64,000 nt of DNA. Source: Owenia fusiformis. Lineage: Eukaryota > Annelida > Polychaeta > Sabellida > Oweniidae. The notes below the pieces were generated by a model. It did not search any database. It saw only the letters and a program-made list of their open reading frames with translations, and was not told where the DNA came from. The stretch lies in contig CAIIXF020000010.1 of assembly GCA_903813345.2 (NCBI GenBank), positions 25,196,425-25,260,424 on the forward strand, written 5' to 3'. How positions within the stretch are numbered: position 1 is the stretch's first letter; each line of letters starts with the position of its first letter. Both the position numbers and the translations under genes were made by a program. Positions 12,153 to 25,075 of this stretch are shown piece after piece.

Positions 12153-13861
12153 TACACATGATAATATTTATGACAATATTATATAATTTTACTACAATGA
12201 GTCTGTTGGCTACAGTTATGCAATTAAAAGCAACTTAATAATTTTGATCTTAACTAACCCAAAGAATAAATATTAAAGTTCGAAAAATCTTCATGTAACA
12301 ATTAATTTAGGTTTTGTTGCCCATTGCTAAGTGAAAAATATGAGAGCATATTTTTCAATTTTTAAACTTGGCATGCTGCTTACAAGTTGATTTTTCAAAC
12401 TTTTATATTTTATGAAAGAAGTTGAATATCAAAGATTTGATGGTGCAAGTTACAGACCAGGCTGCAAGATTAGGATCAGAATTAATTACAAATACTTTTG
12501 ATTCAGAATTCTTATAGTTTACTTTTAATTTGGAAATAGGGTTTAAAGAGAGAAAAGGTCTTAGAAATTAAAATAGAAGCTACAAGAATAACACAGTATG
12601 GTATGTGAGGGTTCCTACATTTATAAGATAAGAATGTGCCTACAAGAGAGGTTATTTGAGATAAATGGAAGAGCTAAAAAAGAATAAAGATTTTTTATAA
12701 AAAATTAAATGTTATGATAAATGTAAAATAAATGATGTTATATGGTATCAACATAAGTTTCAACTGAATAAGAAATCATGCTATTGTCACAATCATTCCA
12801 CAGCACAATGATATCATTCCACATCACAATGATATCATTCCACATCACAATGACACCAATTATCTGTAAAGAGCAAGATGAACGCAAAGCACAAGATCGC
12901 GCAAGCATTTTGAGGCGCTATCACATATGCTGCTTAATATATTGCAGGCAAAGCCCATTCATGACTTACATGGAACAGAAGGTCATTGTCAATAAAAAAA
13001 AAATAGAACAATATCAATATTTCTCATCTTGTATTTTGTGTATTTTATCTTAACTGGTTCTTTAGATATCACTGGCCTATTGCTGCTTTGTGGATACATT
13101 CCACAAAGAGGATTTTACTATTTTTGTAGCATTGTTTCTGATACTCCACTTCTGGTGTTTGATAGGTTTTCAATCATGACTCTGTCCTAATGTCATGTAT
13201 TTACCAAAACAACCAGGTCTGCTAGTCTTTGAACAATAACTAAGACTATGAGCTCCGTGGAGCTATTATGTCCAGCAGATATATTACCAATCTGATTCCT
13301 GGCTCAGTGCTGTTGACATTGAATCAACCAGACAATACATGACCTTCATAGTGCTATGCAGTTAGTGTAATGTACATAGTTAGAATCTTGTGCTTGGTTC
13401 TCAATTTACACACTCACAGTGACACTAGTAAATTCTGCAAACTCTGTTATTTCAAGAGTTAAGGGTGTTGACGGTTGATCTACAATGACAGGTCAACGTG
13501 ACAAAACAAAACTAGTTCAGACATTAAACTAAATGCTTTTGCTAGTTCAATCAGCCAATACGTTTCTTTGTCTGTCTGCGTTAGCGATTAACAGACATGG
13601 TTCTAAGCATTGAATGACATTAGATTGTCAGGTTTGAGTATCAGGTCATGACGCGGCAGAGCGCTTGAAAGCTGTCGCACATTCAATACATATTACTTAT
13701 ACATAGATTGAATTAAAACATATAACACAAACAGAACCAACACAATAAGACATCACATTGAGATGGTAATAGAAACAAGCTGTGAAAAGAAGAAGGCTAG
13801 TATTGTAGAAGAGAAATCTGGGTTATTGTGTTATTGTCACTCCTTTTCCAGGGGTACTTAC
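12153..13861 (-). other. fibrillin intron between CCPGW exon b and EGF exon 1
   Basis: Apart from a three-copy 16-bp repeat at about 12797-12848 (ATGATATCATTCCACATC type), nothing recognisable. Confidence 0.6.
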
Positions 13862-13944
13862 GAATCACACATTTTGTCCCACCAGGGGCACGGGTCCAGC
13901 CCGGACAGCAATATTTATTGGCACCAGAGCCGCAGGTATTTACT
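13862..13944 (-). CDS. FBN: fibrillin alternative FUN exon 'b' (canonical, 83 nt)
   Basis: An 83-nt exon, acceptor AATTTCAG and donor GTAAGT on the minus strand, phase 2 in and phase 1 out. It encodes GVNTCGSGANKYCCPGW then TRAPGGTKCVI, with four cysteines. It matches the fibrillin unique N-terminal segment; human fibrillin-1 is GPNVCGSRYNAYCCPGW then KTLPGGNQCIV, from an exon that is also 83 nt with the same phases. The FUN segment with the first EGF modules mediates N-to-C assembly of fibrillin microfibrils and binds partner matrix proteins. A second exon of the same type lies 460 bp upstream (14405-14481). The two cannot be spliced together because the join creates a TAA stop as its second codon. 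Confidence 0.93.
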
Positions 13945-14404
13945 CTGAAATTATCAACATCAATTCCTTTAATTCTATTCCGTTATATGTTCATGAAATG
14001 AATCATCTTCACAAGGAATCTCTGAAAGAGCTAACCCAGGAAGGAAATCCGTGTTGATATATATGGATGAATGAATGCCAGCTCTGGTTTTCATTTTGGT
14101 AAAGCACTCGAAATGTACATGCAAACTGTCGTTGTTCCTTCAGTAAATCACCGAAATGAGTGATTGTAGATAACAATGCAAATGATGCATTCTCTAAAAA
14201 ATAGATTTAAATAAATATTGCGTCAACAAACATCTACTGTACACCACAAACCACTTTAAATCTAAAATAGAAAATATGATATAATAAAAACATATCAAAA
14301 CATATACCATTCATTCATACATATAATCAATTAAAAAACTGGGGTTTGCTCCTCATATCAAAGCTTATGGGGATGATTCACACCAGAGGTAATCAGCTAC
14401 TTAC
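13945..14404 (-). other. intron between the two alternative FUN exons, 460 bp
   Basis: AT-rich, with no repeat or conserved motif obvious by eye. It is too long for simple steric exclusion of splicing between neighbouring exons, so any exclusivity would depend on reading frame/NMD or on RNA pairing, which I could not assess. Confidence 0.5.
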
Positions 14405-14481
14405 GCTTACTACACCGTTTTCCCCTGGGCGGTGTAGTCCAACCAGGGCAACAACACTTCCCCCTTTGACAGACATTTGGC
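14405..14481 (-). CDS. FBN: fibrillin alternative FUN exon 'a' (five-cysteine, 77 nt)
   Basis: A 77-nt exon, acceptor ACTTTCAG and donor GTAAGT on the minus strand, phase 2 in and phase 1 out, identical in phase to exon 'b'. It encodes PNVCQRGKCCCPGWTTPP then RGKRCSK. The PNVC start and CCPGW core are those of the fibrillin unique N-terminal segment, but it is two residues shorter between the first Cys and the Cys cluster and has a Cys-Cys-Cys run, five cysteines in all. Spliced from the signal-peptide exon it gives Gly-Pro-Asn-Val-Cys, exactly the vertebrate start of this segment. The frame is open and both splice sites are good, so it looks functional and not a decayed duplicate. Expression is not known. 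Confidence 0.85.
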
Positions 14482-17400
14482 CTGAAAGTATTCCCATGAT
14501 TAAATGCCATGGTCGTTACATAAATGCTTAAAGTACAAGTCTCAGGAGATATCTAATGTATAAAGTAAATAGGAAATGGGTTATTGTGTCACACCACCCA
14601 TAATCCAAGCTTTCTATTTTTGATATACTTATGGACTTCGAGACTTGATTTTGTCTTTCCCACATCACTTGAAATTGAATGCCATATTTTGTATGAATAC
14701 TAGTATCTAGAACTATTTATGTTATGAGTATTAGTTATCAATTCATATTTATTGTTCAACATATACTGTCATGGTTTCTATATGAATGAAATGTCCCTTA
14801 GTGTTTTGGTCCTGGAATGTGAGAATGGTGGGGGTATTAGACTTGTTTTCACATTGGGTTATGGTTTGGGATGGTAGGAGTTTGTTTTCGTTATGACTGA
14901 TGTGCACTTAGATGTTTTCTTTTTCTTGCTGGGTTCTGTAACAATTTGTGATCCTTTCCTTTTGCATGTGTATCTTCATTGAACAGTTGCCCAAGGTGTC
15001 ATCATATATACCTTTACAGAATATGTGATAATCCACTATTTCAAAATTTTAGTTAAATATACGATTTACTATTTTGATGAAAATATGTTCAATCTGTAAT
15101 ACCCAAAATAAATGCCACAATAAACAGGATCGGCTTACAGATGATACCATTTAATTAAATACACTTCTTGTACAAAAAATATTCTATAAAGTAGGGAGTA
15201 ATCAAGTAAATTCATTCTGATACTCATAGTATCTTTCTGTTTCGCCCGAAACATGCTCTAACATTATGAGGCATATTCTGTGATCTGACATTATTTTGAT
15301 AGGAAGAGTTACAAAAGCAATACGTGTGATGTAATTATTGCCCCGATGTCAATTCATTACATAATAGGCACTGTATTCTATAATCATTGACAACACAGGT
15401 ACCAGTGATGTAACATCTACAAGTTTTGTGACCCCAATTTGAATATAAGCGGAGATGAAAGATCTCAAAAATCCCCAAATCTGGACTCTCTTGGATCACC
15501 AAATCCTAACCATTATATTCAGGCATTTCAAGTCTGGAAAGAAATCAGATGTCATGATTTATCATGCGATTAAGTTGAGCTAAAACACGTTTTCCCGAGT
15601 TTCCAATCCATTGTTAGGTTGACAATAATATTATTGTTGTTTTTGACTGATAATTATTGTCTAAATACTATCAAGTGGGGTATACTTTTTATGCAATTCA
15701 ACATTGCATGTATTGTCACATTTTAAAACTCTGAACATAGTGAACCAATTTTTATCTTGCATTCATAAGTGTGCCCCAATGATACCATTCCTGGATTTTG
15801 TCATTTTTCCCAGACATAACTGTACAGTGTTATAATTAAATAAAGTAACACATTTTGCAGACGAGGTTAAGCTAACACCAGATATCAAATGTCACATTCA
15901 GAATTAATACAGTAGGAAATACAGTAGTTCAAACTGTATCTACTTTTTGGTTCATGTCAGCTCTTTTATGCAGAGGCAAGATCAAGAACTCATTATCAGT
16001 CAAGTATTTCCTTAATTTATCATTCTTTGAAATAAAGTATAAACATTGCGCATTAGTGTCATTTTCAAGTGGCTGATTTGTGCAAACGTGATACGAGTTC
16101 AGGACTACTGACTCGGGTAATCTTATAGACCGCTTATAGGTTAATACTCAAGGCCAACAGACATCAGTATCTGATGAAGGAGTCCTCGTATCTTTCATCA
16201 GCATAATTGCTTTGTTTGAGTAATGGATTCTTAACGAAATTTGAGTCAAGAACTTTGATAATTCTATGACGTTGTTTAGGCTTTGAACTCTCTCACTGTG
16301 TTATTGTATTTTCTCGGTTGAATGTAATCCCTTGGCGTCCTTCTCAGTCAAGTCATTTGTTTTATTGAAAATACTATTTTCAAAAAATGTAAATGGGTAG
16401 AACAGGAACGCATTCAAAATACAGTTGTTAGATATGGTCAACCATACGTATACAAGCCCAAATATCCCAAACAATGACTCATAAAGGCAGGTGAGATTAT
16501 GAGGATCTTTATCAAGTTTAAATAAATTGTTTATTTATTTTCTCCGTCGGCATTTTTTGGGGTGAAATGTGTATTTTTCTCAATGTACTCACACTTTACA
16601 AGTGGTAGAGAGACATTCTTATTCATTTTTGTACCACGGGAATTTAACCTATATGCTCTATTAAACATGGAGTGAAAGAAAATCGAATCAAATGCGAACG
16701 TTCGTCCTACCATTTTTGACAACGGATTCTGACGTTGCCGTCTTCAGGATGTTCTGGTGTGCTTGTATACTCAAACCAGTTCCTACACGTTAATAATCCT
16801 GAATTATAATATATAAGGTCTGATGCATACTCATCTTATCTATTCATTATGTGAAAATTACTCTGCTAATTACTTGGCTAAATATCAAACAAGGTTAACT
16901 TTCGTATCTATAAACAAATCACACCCATGATATAGCTAGTACAATGAGGTCGTTGCACTTGTAATACAATAGGAACAAATTCGGTCAGTTTTTTTTAAAA
17001 TAATCTTGAAGATCTCTAGGATCTCATGGGAAACAAGCATAGTACAATTGATTCTTCTCTTGGTTATTCAATTGATTCATTTAAAACTAAAAAAAAATGA
17101 GACGTTCAAACAAATAATTTGGTTCATAAGACTTTAGTTGGATCACATCTTTGTCTTTTCTGGCGTACATTTAGAATTAAGATACTGAGCTATGTGAAGG
17201 GAATTCGGCATAAGTCCTAATGTCTGTCAACACTTCCCGTCAACACTTTATATGTAGGTGATACACCCAAGTATGAATTTCTCTCGGTTCATGTCCAATT
17301 TTATCCTAACCTGATGTGATTAGGAGTAAGTGTCAGCAAATAAATCTCCGTGTAAAACTAATCACCATGCAATTTTTGATGTTAGAATACTGTATTCTCT

Positions 17401-20400
17401 CGTTTAATTTGTTCTTCAAAATATATTGTAATCATTTCACAATGATCATATTTCGTATCGGGGCTGTAACCGTGGATGTTCCTTTCTAACTGTTTTTGCG
17501 CTGACATATGTTTCTTTCAAGAATTATATTTTGGGATCTATGTATAGCTAATAGCAAATATAATGGAGGTCAAATCGTTAAAAAGCATATTTAATGGTTC
17601 CAAAATATGGCAAATGGGTTCCATTCCAGCCATACAGTGCAAACCATGCAATGATTGAAGGGAAGACTGCATATTCAACAATTTATTGGAAAGTTTTGTA
17701 AAATATTCCTACGTATACAAGTCCAGTGATTAGATACTAAAAGGGATACTTATGAAAAACAGTTTTGTACCAAACTATTGACCCCGATCGCTAACATTGT
17801 GATAGTCATCACATCTTTTTTCCTTCAATTCGAAAGCAGCTAATAGAAGGCCATGATTTCTCTAATGATGGGTCGCTGAACTATATATGCATTTTCTCAT
17901 ACCCCAATTATATGTGCCCAACAATTAACAGTATTGATTAATGATACAATAACCCAGATGCGAGTAGAAATAATCTTGATTTACGTCATTAAAAATTCAA
18001 AATTCAGTCAAAGTAATATCATATTTGAAATCTACATGTAAAATTATATTTAAAAATGTGGTTTTAAAAAGTGTTTATCAACTTTGAAAAATTAATTTTC
18101 TTTGAAAATGTGATTTCTAGCTCGGGGAGATTCTCCATAGACCCCATGCTATAAAACCACAAAAAATGAAATATCTTTTCTTTTAGTGGACAGATAATAT
18201 TTTGCTTTACTGGACGTATTTTCATTAGTATAAGTATCAGACACATAAGGGTCATATGAAAATTGAGCCACTTAAATTGATAATATTCAAGTTTAAGGGA
18301 ACTTTCTTATATACCTGCCATGTTAATTGACCCGTATCAGCCACCTGGTGGTGAAACTGGTAACTACTTACTCGCATTTGGGTCATTGTGGTTTTCTTGC
18401 TCCTCAACTTCTACTCCTTGTGCATTCAACTCTACCAATAGATTATCTAATACTAACTGTGTTATTTGTTAAAACACGAATATGCTGCCAAGTGCGGTGC
18501 CATTGAAAAATGAGAGATTAATCTAGATTTCAGCTTTTGCTATTGTTGGCCTTACAGTTTATCTATAACCCAAAGATAATAATTACTAAGGTGGCCCTGT
18601 TTTAGAATGAGATTTACAATTTCATTATAGGAAATAGGACAAAATAAAATTATATAAACAACCACAGTGCATATATTCTTATCTTTGTATACATTCAGAA
18701 AATAACTTTCGATAGTTTTGCAAGAGGTTTTGGAATAGTGTCAAGACGATGGCTACATTCTAAACACGGTAAGCCCAGTTTCAATCGTAAAATATGATTT
18801 GTAAATATTATTTGGAGGGCTTTCCAATGCACTGGCAATTCTGTGGAAGCATTCATATACCCGGACAATCATGGGCCAGTCTGGCTGCATTATATTATAT
18901 GTAAACATTAGTTTAATAGATTTTCGAAATTCATAACTTTAAATAATAACAAATTGCGGATATATTTGGTACACAGTCGTATCAACACATGTGCATGTAT
19001 AGAATAGTCTATATAATGTTAGCTTACAGTTAAACGTAATGTTAGTCTACTACATGGCATAATTAATTTCGAAATTTATCCGAAACACATTTTGACATTA
19101 TAAAATCAGGTAATTGCAGTTATCGTTACAATTGTAGTACAATGATCTTCCACGTCCCGGTACTATTGATCCCCCCCCCCCCCCCCCTTGAATCGATCCC
19201 GGAGATTTTGTTAATTTTGCTGGGGGAAGGAAACTCGGAGGAGAGAACTTAGAGCTCGGACGATCTATGATCTCTTAGTTGAGCTCGGACGATCTATGAT
19301 GCAACCTATGATGATGTAGACGCACCCCATTGAAAAAATCCCGGGGACGTCCCTCTGTTTGGTTCAGACTGAGCTCAAATAAGCGCAAATAATCTAATAC
19401 TCAAACCGATGTTCATCAGTCTCCTTTATCAGTATATCTGTTTTTGGGAAAGAAGATTCCGGAGACGTTTTCAATAGCATGATCTATATCGTCTCGTCTG
19501 GTTACAAAATAGAGTAGCAGAATCAATTCAGATGTAGCTTTGTCAAACTGTCGATTAAACAATTTGTAAATCACTGTAATTCTCAAAAGGCTGAGAAAGT
19601 GACCAAAAAGAAATGTTGATTATGTACAAAAAACATATTGATCGCAACCACAGACTAAAATAATTCTAAAAACATTGCTCAGATAAAAGATAAGGTTGCA
19701 AAGCCAATTCGAATTCACACATTTTCACTTTTTAGAACTGATAAGATAAATCAGCCAACAAAATTCTAGACATAATTGCTTGTAATCCTTTCACTTATCA
19801 ACATTGTCTGCTTCCACTCTTCCAAATAAGTTAAGGCGGGACCTTCTCAAAATAAGAAGTTAGAGAGGTTTCTTTGGTAATGCAATGAATCGAATGCTTG
19901 ATATCAGTCTATACGTCCCCCTTCCCTTTCCCTTTCAGCGGTGGCAACAACAATCCCGATAAGAACCAAGTCCACGGAAATTTATACATTTGAAATGTTA
20001 GAGACATCTGTTCCATTTTACCCCTGTTGTACAATTTGCGAACACTGTGTTATTTTTAGAAGTTACAATATGTGTATATGTTTTTTATTCCTCTGCATAA
20101 ACCATCTAAAAGTCATTGATACTCAAGGTGCGAGGTGGAGCAATTGTTTGAAGTAAAATATTGCTTTGGGGATGTTGATCTCTACGTTTTACAACTTTTC
20201 TTTACGGTCATGTATGCGGGTAAGAACCGACTTACTTGCGGCACATTAAACTGGGGGCCAAATTTGGCACCGTGTCGTGTTTTCTTAGCAGCTCTTAGTA
20301 ATGATGCTGATGTACAGTAATGAGGCTGCTTCAGCAAAAGGCGTGTGTTGTAATCGTGTGCGAGACTTACGTAAAAAGTATGACCTAGTGCCGGGTGCCC

Positions 20401-20531
20401 TATGTTTGCAATGGTAAGGTATATCACGAGTTGTGTTGCAAATATATATGTTTGTTGTGATTCTTTGACTGGTAGGGGAGGGTTTTACAAGGGCACACCT
20501 TTTGATCTATTATTTATGGTTCTTCACTTAC
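14482..20531 (-). other. first coding intron of fibrillin, about 6 kb
   Basis: Holds a 430-bp MITE copy (17946-18390), a poly-C tract near 19171-19187, a direct repeat of GAGCTCGGACGATCTATGAT at about 19252-19300, and otherwise unassigned AT-rich sequence. Transcriptional control elements may lie here, as is common for large first introns, but none can be called from the sequence. Confidence 0.55.
17946..18390 (-). mobile_element. MITE, family with GATGCGAGTAG ends
   Basis: Inverted ends of about 20 bp (ACAATAACCCAGATGCGAGT left; ACAATGACCCAAATGCGAGT right as reverse complement). The interior matches, in opposite orientation, the copies at 33265-33565 and 46563-46991. No coding potential. 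Confidence 0.75.
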
Positions 20532-20806
20532 CCTGAGAGAGGTCCTCCACCGGATCTGGAACCACTAGTTTTTCCCGACCCGGTACCAGGCTGCTGCTGC
20601 TGAGGCCTCCTACGCCTTGAAAAATCACCCCTCCCATTTAGTGCATTTTGTCGCGCACCATTGAGTCCAATAAATCTCCTTCTGGGTGTTCCGGGTTGTC
20701 TCTGCACCCCTCTTTGCACACCTTGGGGTACCTCTTGAGCAATGACTGCTGCGATGCAAACTGCAACTAAGAGAAGTCTCACTTCGCTTACGTGCAGCGC
20801 CTTCAT
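20532..20806 (-). CDS. FBN: fibrillin first coding exon: signal peptide and propeptide
   Basis: Starts MKALHVSEVRLLLVAVCIAA, a clean signal peptide with likely cleavage after about residue 23, and ends with GG before a GTAAGT donor (phase 2), which fits both downstream alternative exons. The remaining about 69 residues are Arg/Gly/Gln-rich and disordered-looking. They include RRRF (42-45), an RGD tripeptide (59-61) and RRRR (64-67), a furin-type site. Human fibrillin-1 likewise has a signal peptide and a basic propeptide ending in a furin site before GPNVC, though it is shorter. I chose ATG at 20806 because it begins the hydrophobic signal. The open frame continues 28 codons upstream without another ATG, so 5' untranslated sequence probably extends to the right. 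Confidence 0.88.
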
Positions 20807-23800
20807 TGTGTTCGAAGAATTACGATAATCCTTTGTATTATCTAAATCATCAGTAGTGGTATGGTCCTCCCCAGGCTGGTGATTGTGCAATGTTATAGAC
20901 TCGACTGGCTAGACCTTACTTCTTCAATGTACTTTATAAATGTAAATTTCTGCAGCTCCTGTCTATGTCCTATCTAAGCACAACTTTCTGACTGACTGAT
21001 CCTACTGATCCTCCATTCGTTGATACCGAAATCGACCTTGGATTGTACAGTGCTATTTAACGTAGTGATACATCCAAATTCAAAGTAATAAGTCACAAAT
21101 GATGAAAAGTTAACCCTCTTTTCTCTTTTAACACTGTTAAGCAGTGAACAGAGCAAGTGGATCGAATTTGCTTTCCAAAGTTAGTTGTGAACTGCACAGC
21201 TTCCCAACCATTCATGTGGCAGCACCAAGAATGGATTAACAACACGATCTCTTACTTGCATTTTATGCAAATTATTTCCAGATACAAGACCCCCAGCATT
21301 CAATTTCACTTTCCCAAATCCTCACCAATCATAAAGCTCGGAAAATGCAATTGACGGTGGGAAGGAAGTACCTCTTGTGGCTTTGTGGCACGGCCTTTGC
21401 AAATGGATATAGAAGAGCGGGAGTTTCCTTACGTAACAGCCTTATTAGCTTTACAATACATAAGGGTGCATGGAGATTATCCCTAAATGTGGCTCTAATC
21501 TGCTTCACACACTGACATTTTTACAAAGCTATATTTAGAGTAAATATTTATCCACAGAATGAGAGATTTACTAGATCAAGACCAAGTAGAGAGCAGTCAC
21601 AATCCTTTTTTAAGAATTATACACACAGGTCAAAAATTATATGATGAATTACGTTTTGTTTAAATGGTAAAACATCACCTTTGAAAATTGACTCCCTTTA
21701 TTAGCCCACCTTTGGGGAAGCCTGTGTCCCTCGCATACTGAGTGTTGTGATTTGGGGGGGGTGACTTCGTTAAAATCACTTCATATGTGCATGGACCTCT
21801 ATCCTCTGATATGCTGAAACGTGTGAATTTCTATTTTTCAAAAAGTTAAATCGGATCAAAAAAATGTCTAGAGTATTATACGCGTATATTACTTGGAAGG
21901 CATTCCAGTTATTTGCTTAAGGTTTTGAAAAAAATTTAACACTGTGGGGTGCTTGAAATCTAATATTATGCCAAAACTAATCTGTTAATGACCAACTTGT
22001 GTTCCAAATCGTTATAGACTACGATGTCTCGCTTTCTTGACATTCACATTTGGTATTGCCAGTCTGGTGTTCAAAATATAGGGTCATGGTGAAGGATTAT
22101 AGGTGTTCACAACTATAAATAATAAAATGCAGTTCGTCCTGAATGGCCTGAATATAGAGTATGCTCCATTTCCGAGAGAGCCCCTCCCCAGCCATGTTAC
22201 CCCACCTCCACAATGTTAATGGAGAAGTAAATGAAAGGGGGGTCCAGAGGCTAATTGATCATGGTGTAAAACTAGTAGCTAGACCATGGTGAATGTTGTA
22301 ATATAAGATTGAAATTACAAAGTTAACCCCATGGTGATAAAATGGTTTATTAAATGAGAACATCGGGAACACCGTATTTCGTAAAGCTAACACAACTAGC
22401 TTTCCAAAGGTGTACTGGCAAATTACCTCATCTTTTTTATCCTAACTAGCATCGTTGAAGCGTTAGTTATTGAAGCTCATGGGGCTAAGGTAAAACCAAC
22501 TGAATAGTTTTGAGTGATCAAGTTCTGATTTTCTTCTGGAAATTTGTTTCATTTAATAAAAACTGTATTCAATTTTAAGTCCCGTCGTCACCCAGTCTTG
22601 AAAATGACTATTTAGTACAATTGGTATGACGTGCCTGGCTTATTAGTAAGCAATATTCAATAAGAAATTCATCTCTTAGTCGTTTTTGCAATGATGAATG
22701 TTTACCAAACTCCATTCACTTGTTTTTTTCAAATGCCAAAAAATGAAAAATGGACACTTATAGAACAAGTTTTACACATCACATATAATCTATAGGCTAA
22801 TCTCTGATTAAAAAATGACCAAAATGCATTTTATAGTCACATTGCGATTCGTCTCGCCTTTAAGAAAAAAAACATCTTAAAAATGTAGAAAATGTATGCG
22901 AAAAAGCCATTAAGTCCAATAAAAATTACACACATTGGTAGCAAGGACCGCTTTAGATTTATGAGGGTACAAGTTCTGGCGTTGATATCCCTTTTATTTC
23001 TTTTTTAATTGGTATTTTCTATATACACGTGTGGATTTTGCTGACATGGCTCCAGTTTATACAATTTTCGAACCTAACTTGTCAGCCTGACTTTAAATAA
23101 TCATCCAAGTTCAGCCGTTATTTGAAAAAATAAAGACTTTTATGATCCAAGCAGGAACTCTGTTTATTATAATATACGTAGTGACGCAGTGTAGTAGAAA
23201 ATCAAACGACTGGAGGTCGAAACGAAAGTTTCCAATTTAAAACTATATGATGTTGTCTTTATAACAGGTTTTGCGGAATTACCTAAATATGATATAAATT
23301 AAACTTGAAATGATAAGATGCAGAGAGGCCACGAAGGTCATGTAACCATGAAAGCCATTGTATCAAAACCATTTTGTAAGCTATATATTTAGGCAGGTAC
23401 TACAGTGAGTCAAAATATGCAATATCAAGATCAAAGATCTTTTTTCAGTGTTTAAAGAGTGGAAGAGACGAAGCACTCTTGCAAAGAATACGGTGATATT
23501 TGAAGGACAGCATAACAGCTGAATCATATAAACCTTTCTTTGCATCAGGCCGTTTGTCCAATCGGGACTTTCGGTTGCCAACTTTATAAAGAGGGGGGGG
23601 GGTGTACATCTATGTTCTTGAATGTGTTACTATGCCTTACACTTCAGACGACAATGGTTTGATTTAAAACTGAACTAGAATCGAACTTGAACGATTTGAA
23701 CAATTGCAATGTCAATGAAAGGTTAAGAGAAAGGATAAGTCAACCATTCTAATTCTTAAAAATAACAGTGTATTGTGCGAAAACCAAGTATATTTGGCCG

Positions 23801-24754
23801 ATTACGATGATCTTGGCTAGTTTTGCATTGCAGTATCCGGCTTGTGAAATTTAACAATATAATATAATCAATGCCTATTCTGGGTCAGAACAAATGGTCT
23901 TCTTACGATAACCTTGCGATAACTGATATATCAGATTTCTGGTGTTCTGTTAAACACTGCGAAGTTTGTGGTGTTACCGGGGGTGTTACCAGCATCATTA
24001 ACTGTGTAACCCCAATAACAATACAACAATCAACCATTATCATAAGGTTTATTTTTAAAATGAAATTTTAAGATGAAATTATAGACAAACGACAAAATTT
24101 TGATTTTGGGGGCAAACATAAATTTCGACTTCTCAACTAATCACTGATCAATTACGTTGATATTTTTCAAAGTATGAATACAATTGTGTTTGTGACCTGT
24201 TAACCGTAGGGCGATGTTGAATAGTTTTTATTTATCTTAGAAAACATGATTTACTACGTATACACGATTTGTCAGAAAATTTAACCTCCAAAACACTGGT
24301 CGAATCAGCTTACATTGCTAATACATTGCAAAAAACTGCCGCAAAAGTCCCCTAAGTAGTATCTTTAATTCAAATAGCAGTCATTATTGAAGAGAAGATT
24401 ATTTGCATTAGTATTTCTGTTAATTGTTCAAAGTTACCATCATTCTGCTGCCCAATAAATGGAATCCTCTGAATTCAAATTGGAGTCTAGAAAAGGACAT
24501 GAAAAGTATAATGATGCCGTTCACGAAACACATATCATAATTATTGAAAGTTGAGTATGTAACTGTTTATTTAATTTACAAGGAAGGGACGAGTAAAAAT
24601 ACTAAACACCAAGTTTAAATAACAAAAATCTAGTATGCATTTCTTGAGTGAAACTTACATGCAAAACATAATCTCTCGATACACTTGAATAAAGTGATAT
24701 ACAACTGTCTGGGTAGTTGTCATTTGAGCATATCTAATATACTAGTCTATATAA

Positions 24755-25075
24755 AGTAGTTATTCACCAGGAGGGATTTGATGTGGGAATATCACAAGGA
24801 TGGATTCAATATTTCCCAAGGGAACGCAGTCACCGAGGGAAATATCGATATCATCCTAAGGATCTGGGAGTGCTATATACTCAACAATGAATGGAATGGG
24901 AATTTATGTCCGAGATTATGTCGGAATTAGCTTGATTATATGGATATCAAACCCGATATCATCCCACTAATTCCAATATCATCCAATATCATCCCGATAT
25001 CAGACTCGATCCCAAGTACATGATTTATCACTTGCCTAATATTGATCTGGCCATGGTATAAACAGAGGTTATTAA
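24755..25075 (+). repeat. dispersed repeat, copy 1
   Basis: Begins around CCAGGAGGGATTTGATGTGG and contains runs of GATATCATCC. It is similar over about 300 bp to 26645-26985 and ends in both near GGCCATGGTATAA-type sequence. The 1.6 kb between the two copies contains more of the same TTTCCCAAGG/ATTCCATG-type motifs, so both may belong to one larger element. Confidence 0.6.

Noticed and set aside
11381-12238. Transposase gene inside the mariner-like element
   Set aside because: At 772 bp it is too short for a full transposase, and the only frame (12026-12238) crosses the element's right end and has no transposase motif.
14405-14481. Reading exon 'a' as a dead duplicate of exon 'b'
   Set aside because: It has an open frame, good acceptor and donor, matching phases and the conserved PNVC and CCPGW motifs, so decay is less likely than use. 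Transcript data would decide.
20135-20427. Overlapping frames on both strands (61 and 81 codons)
   Set aside because: Low-complexity coincidence beside the fibrillin first exon. No splice sites or recognisable motif.
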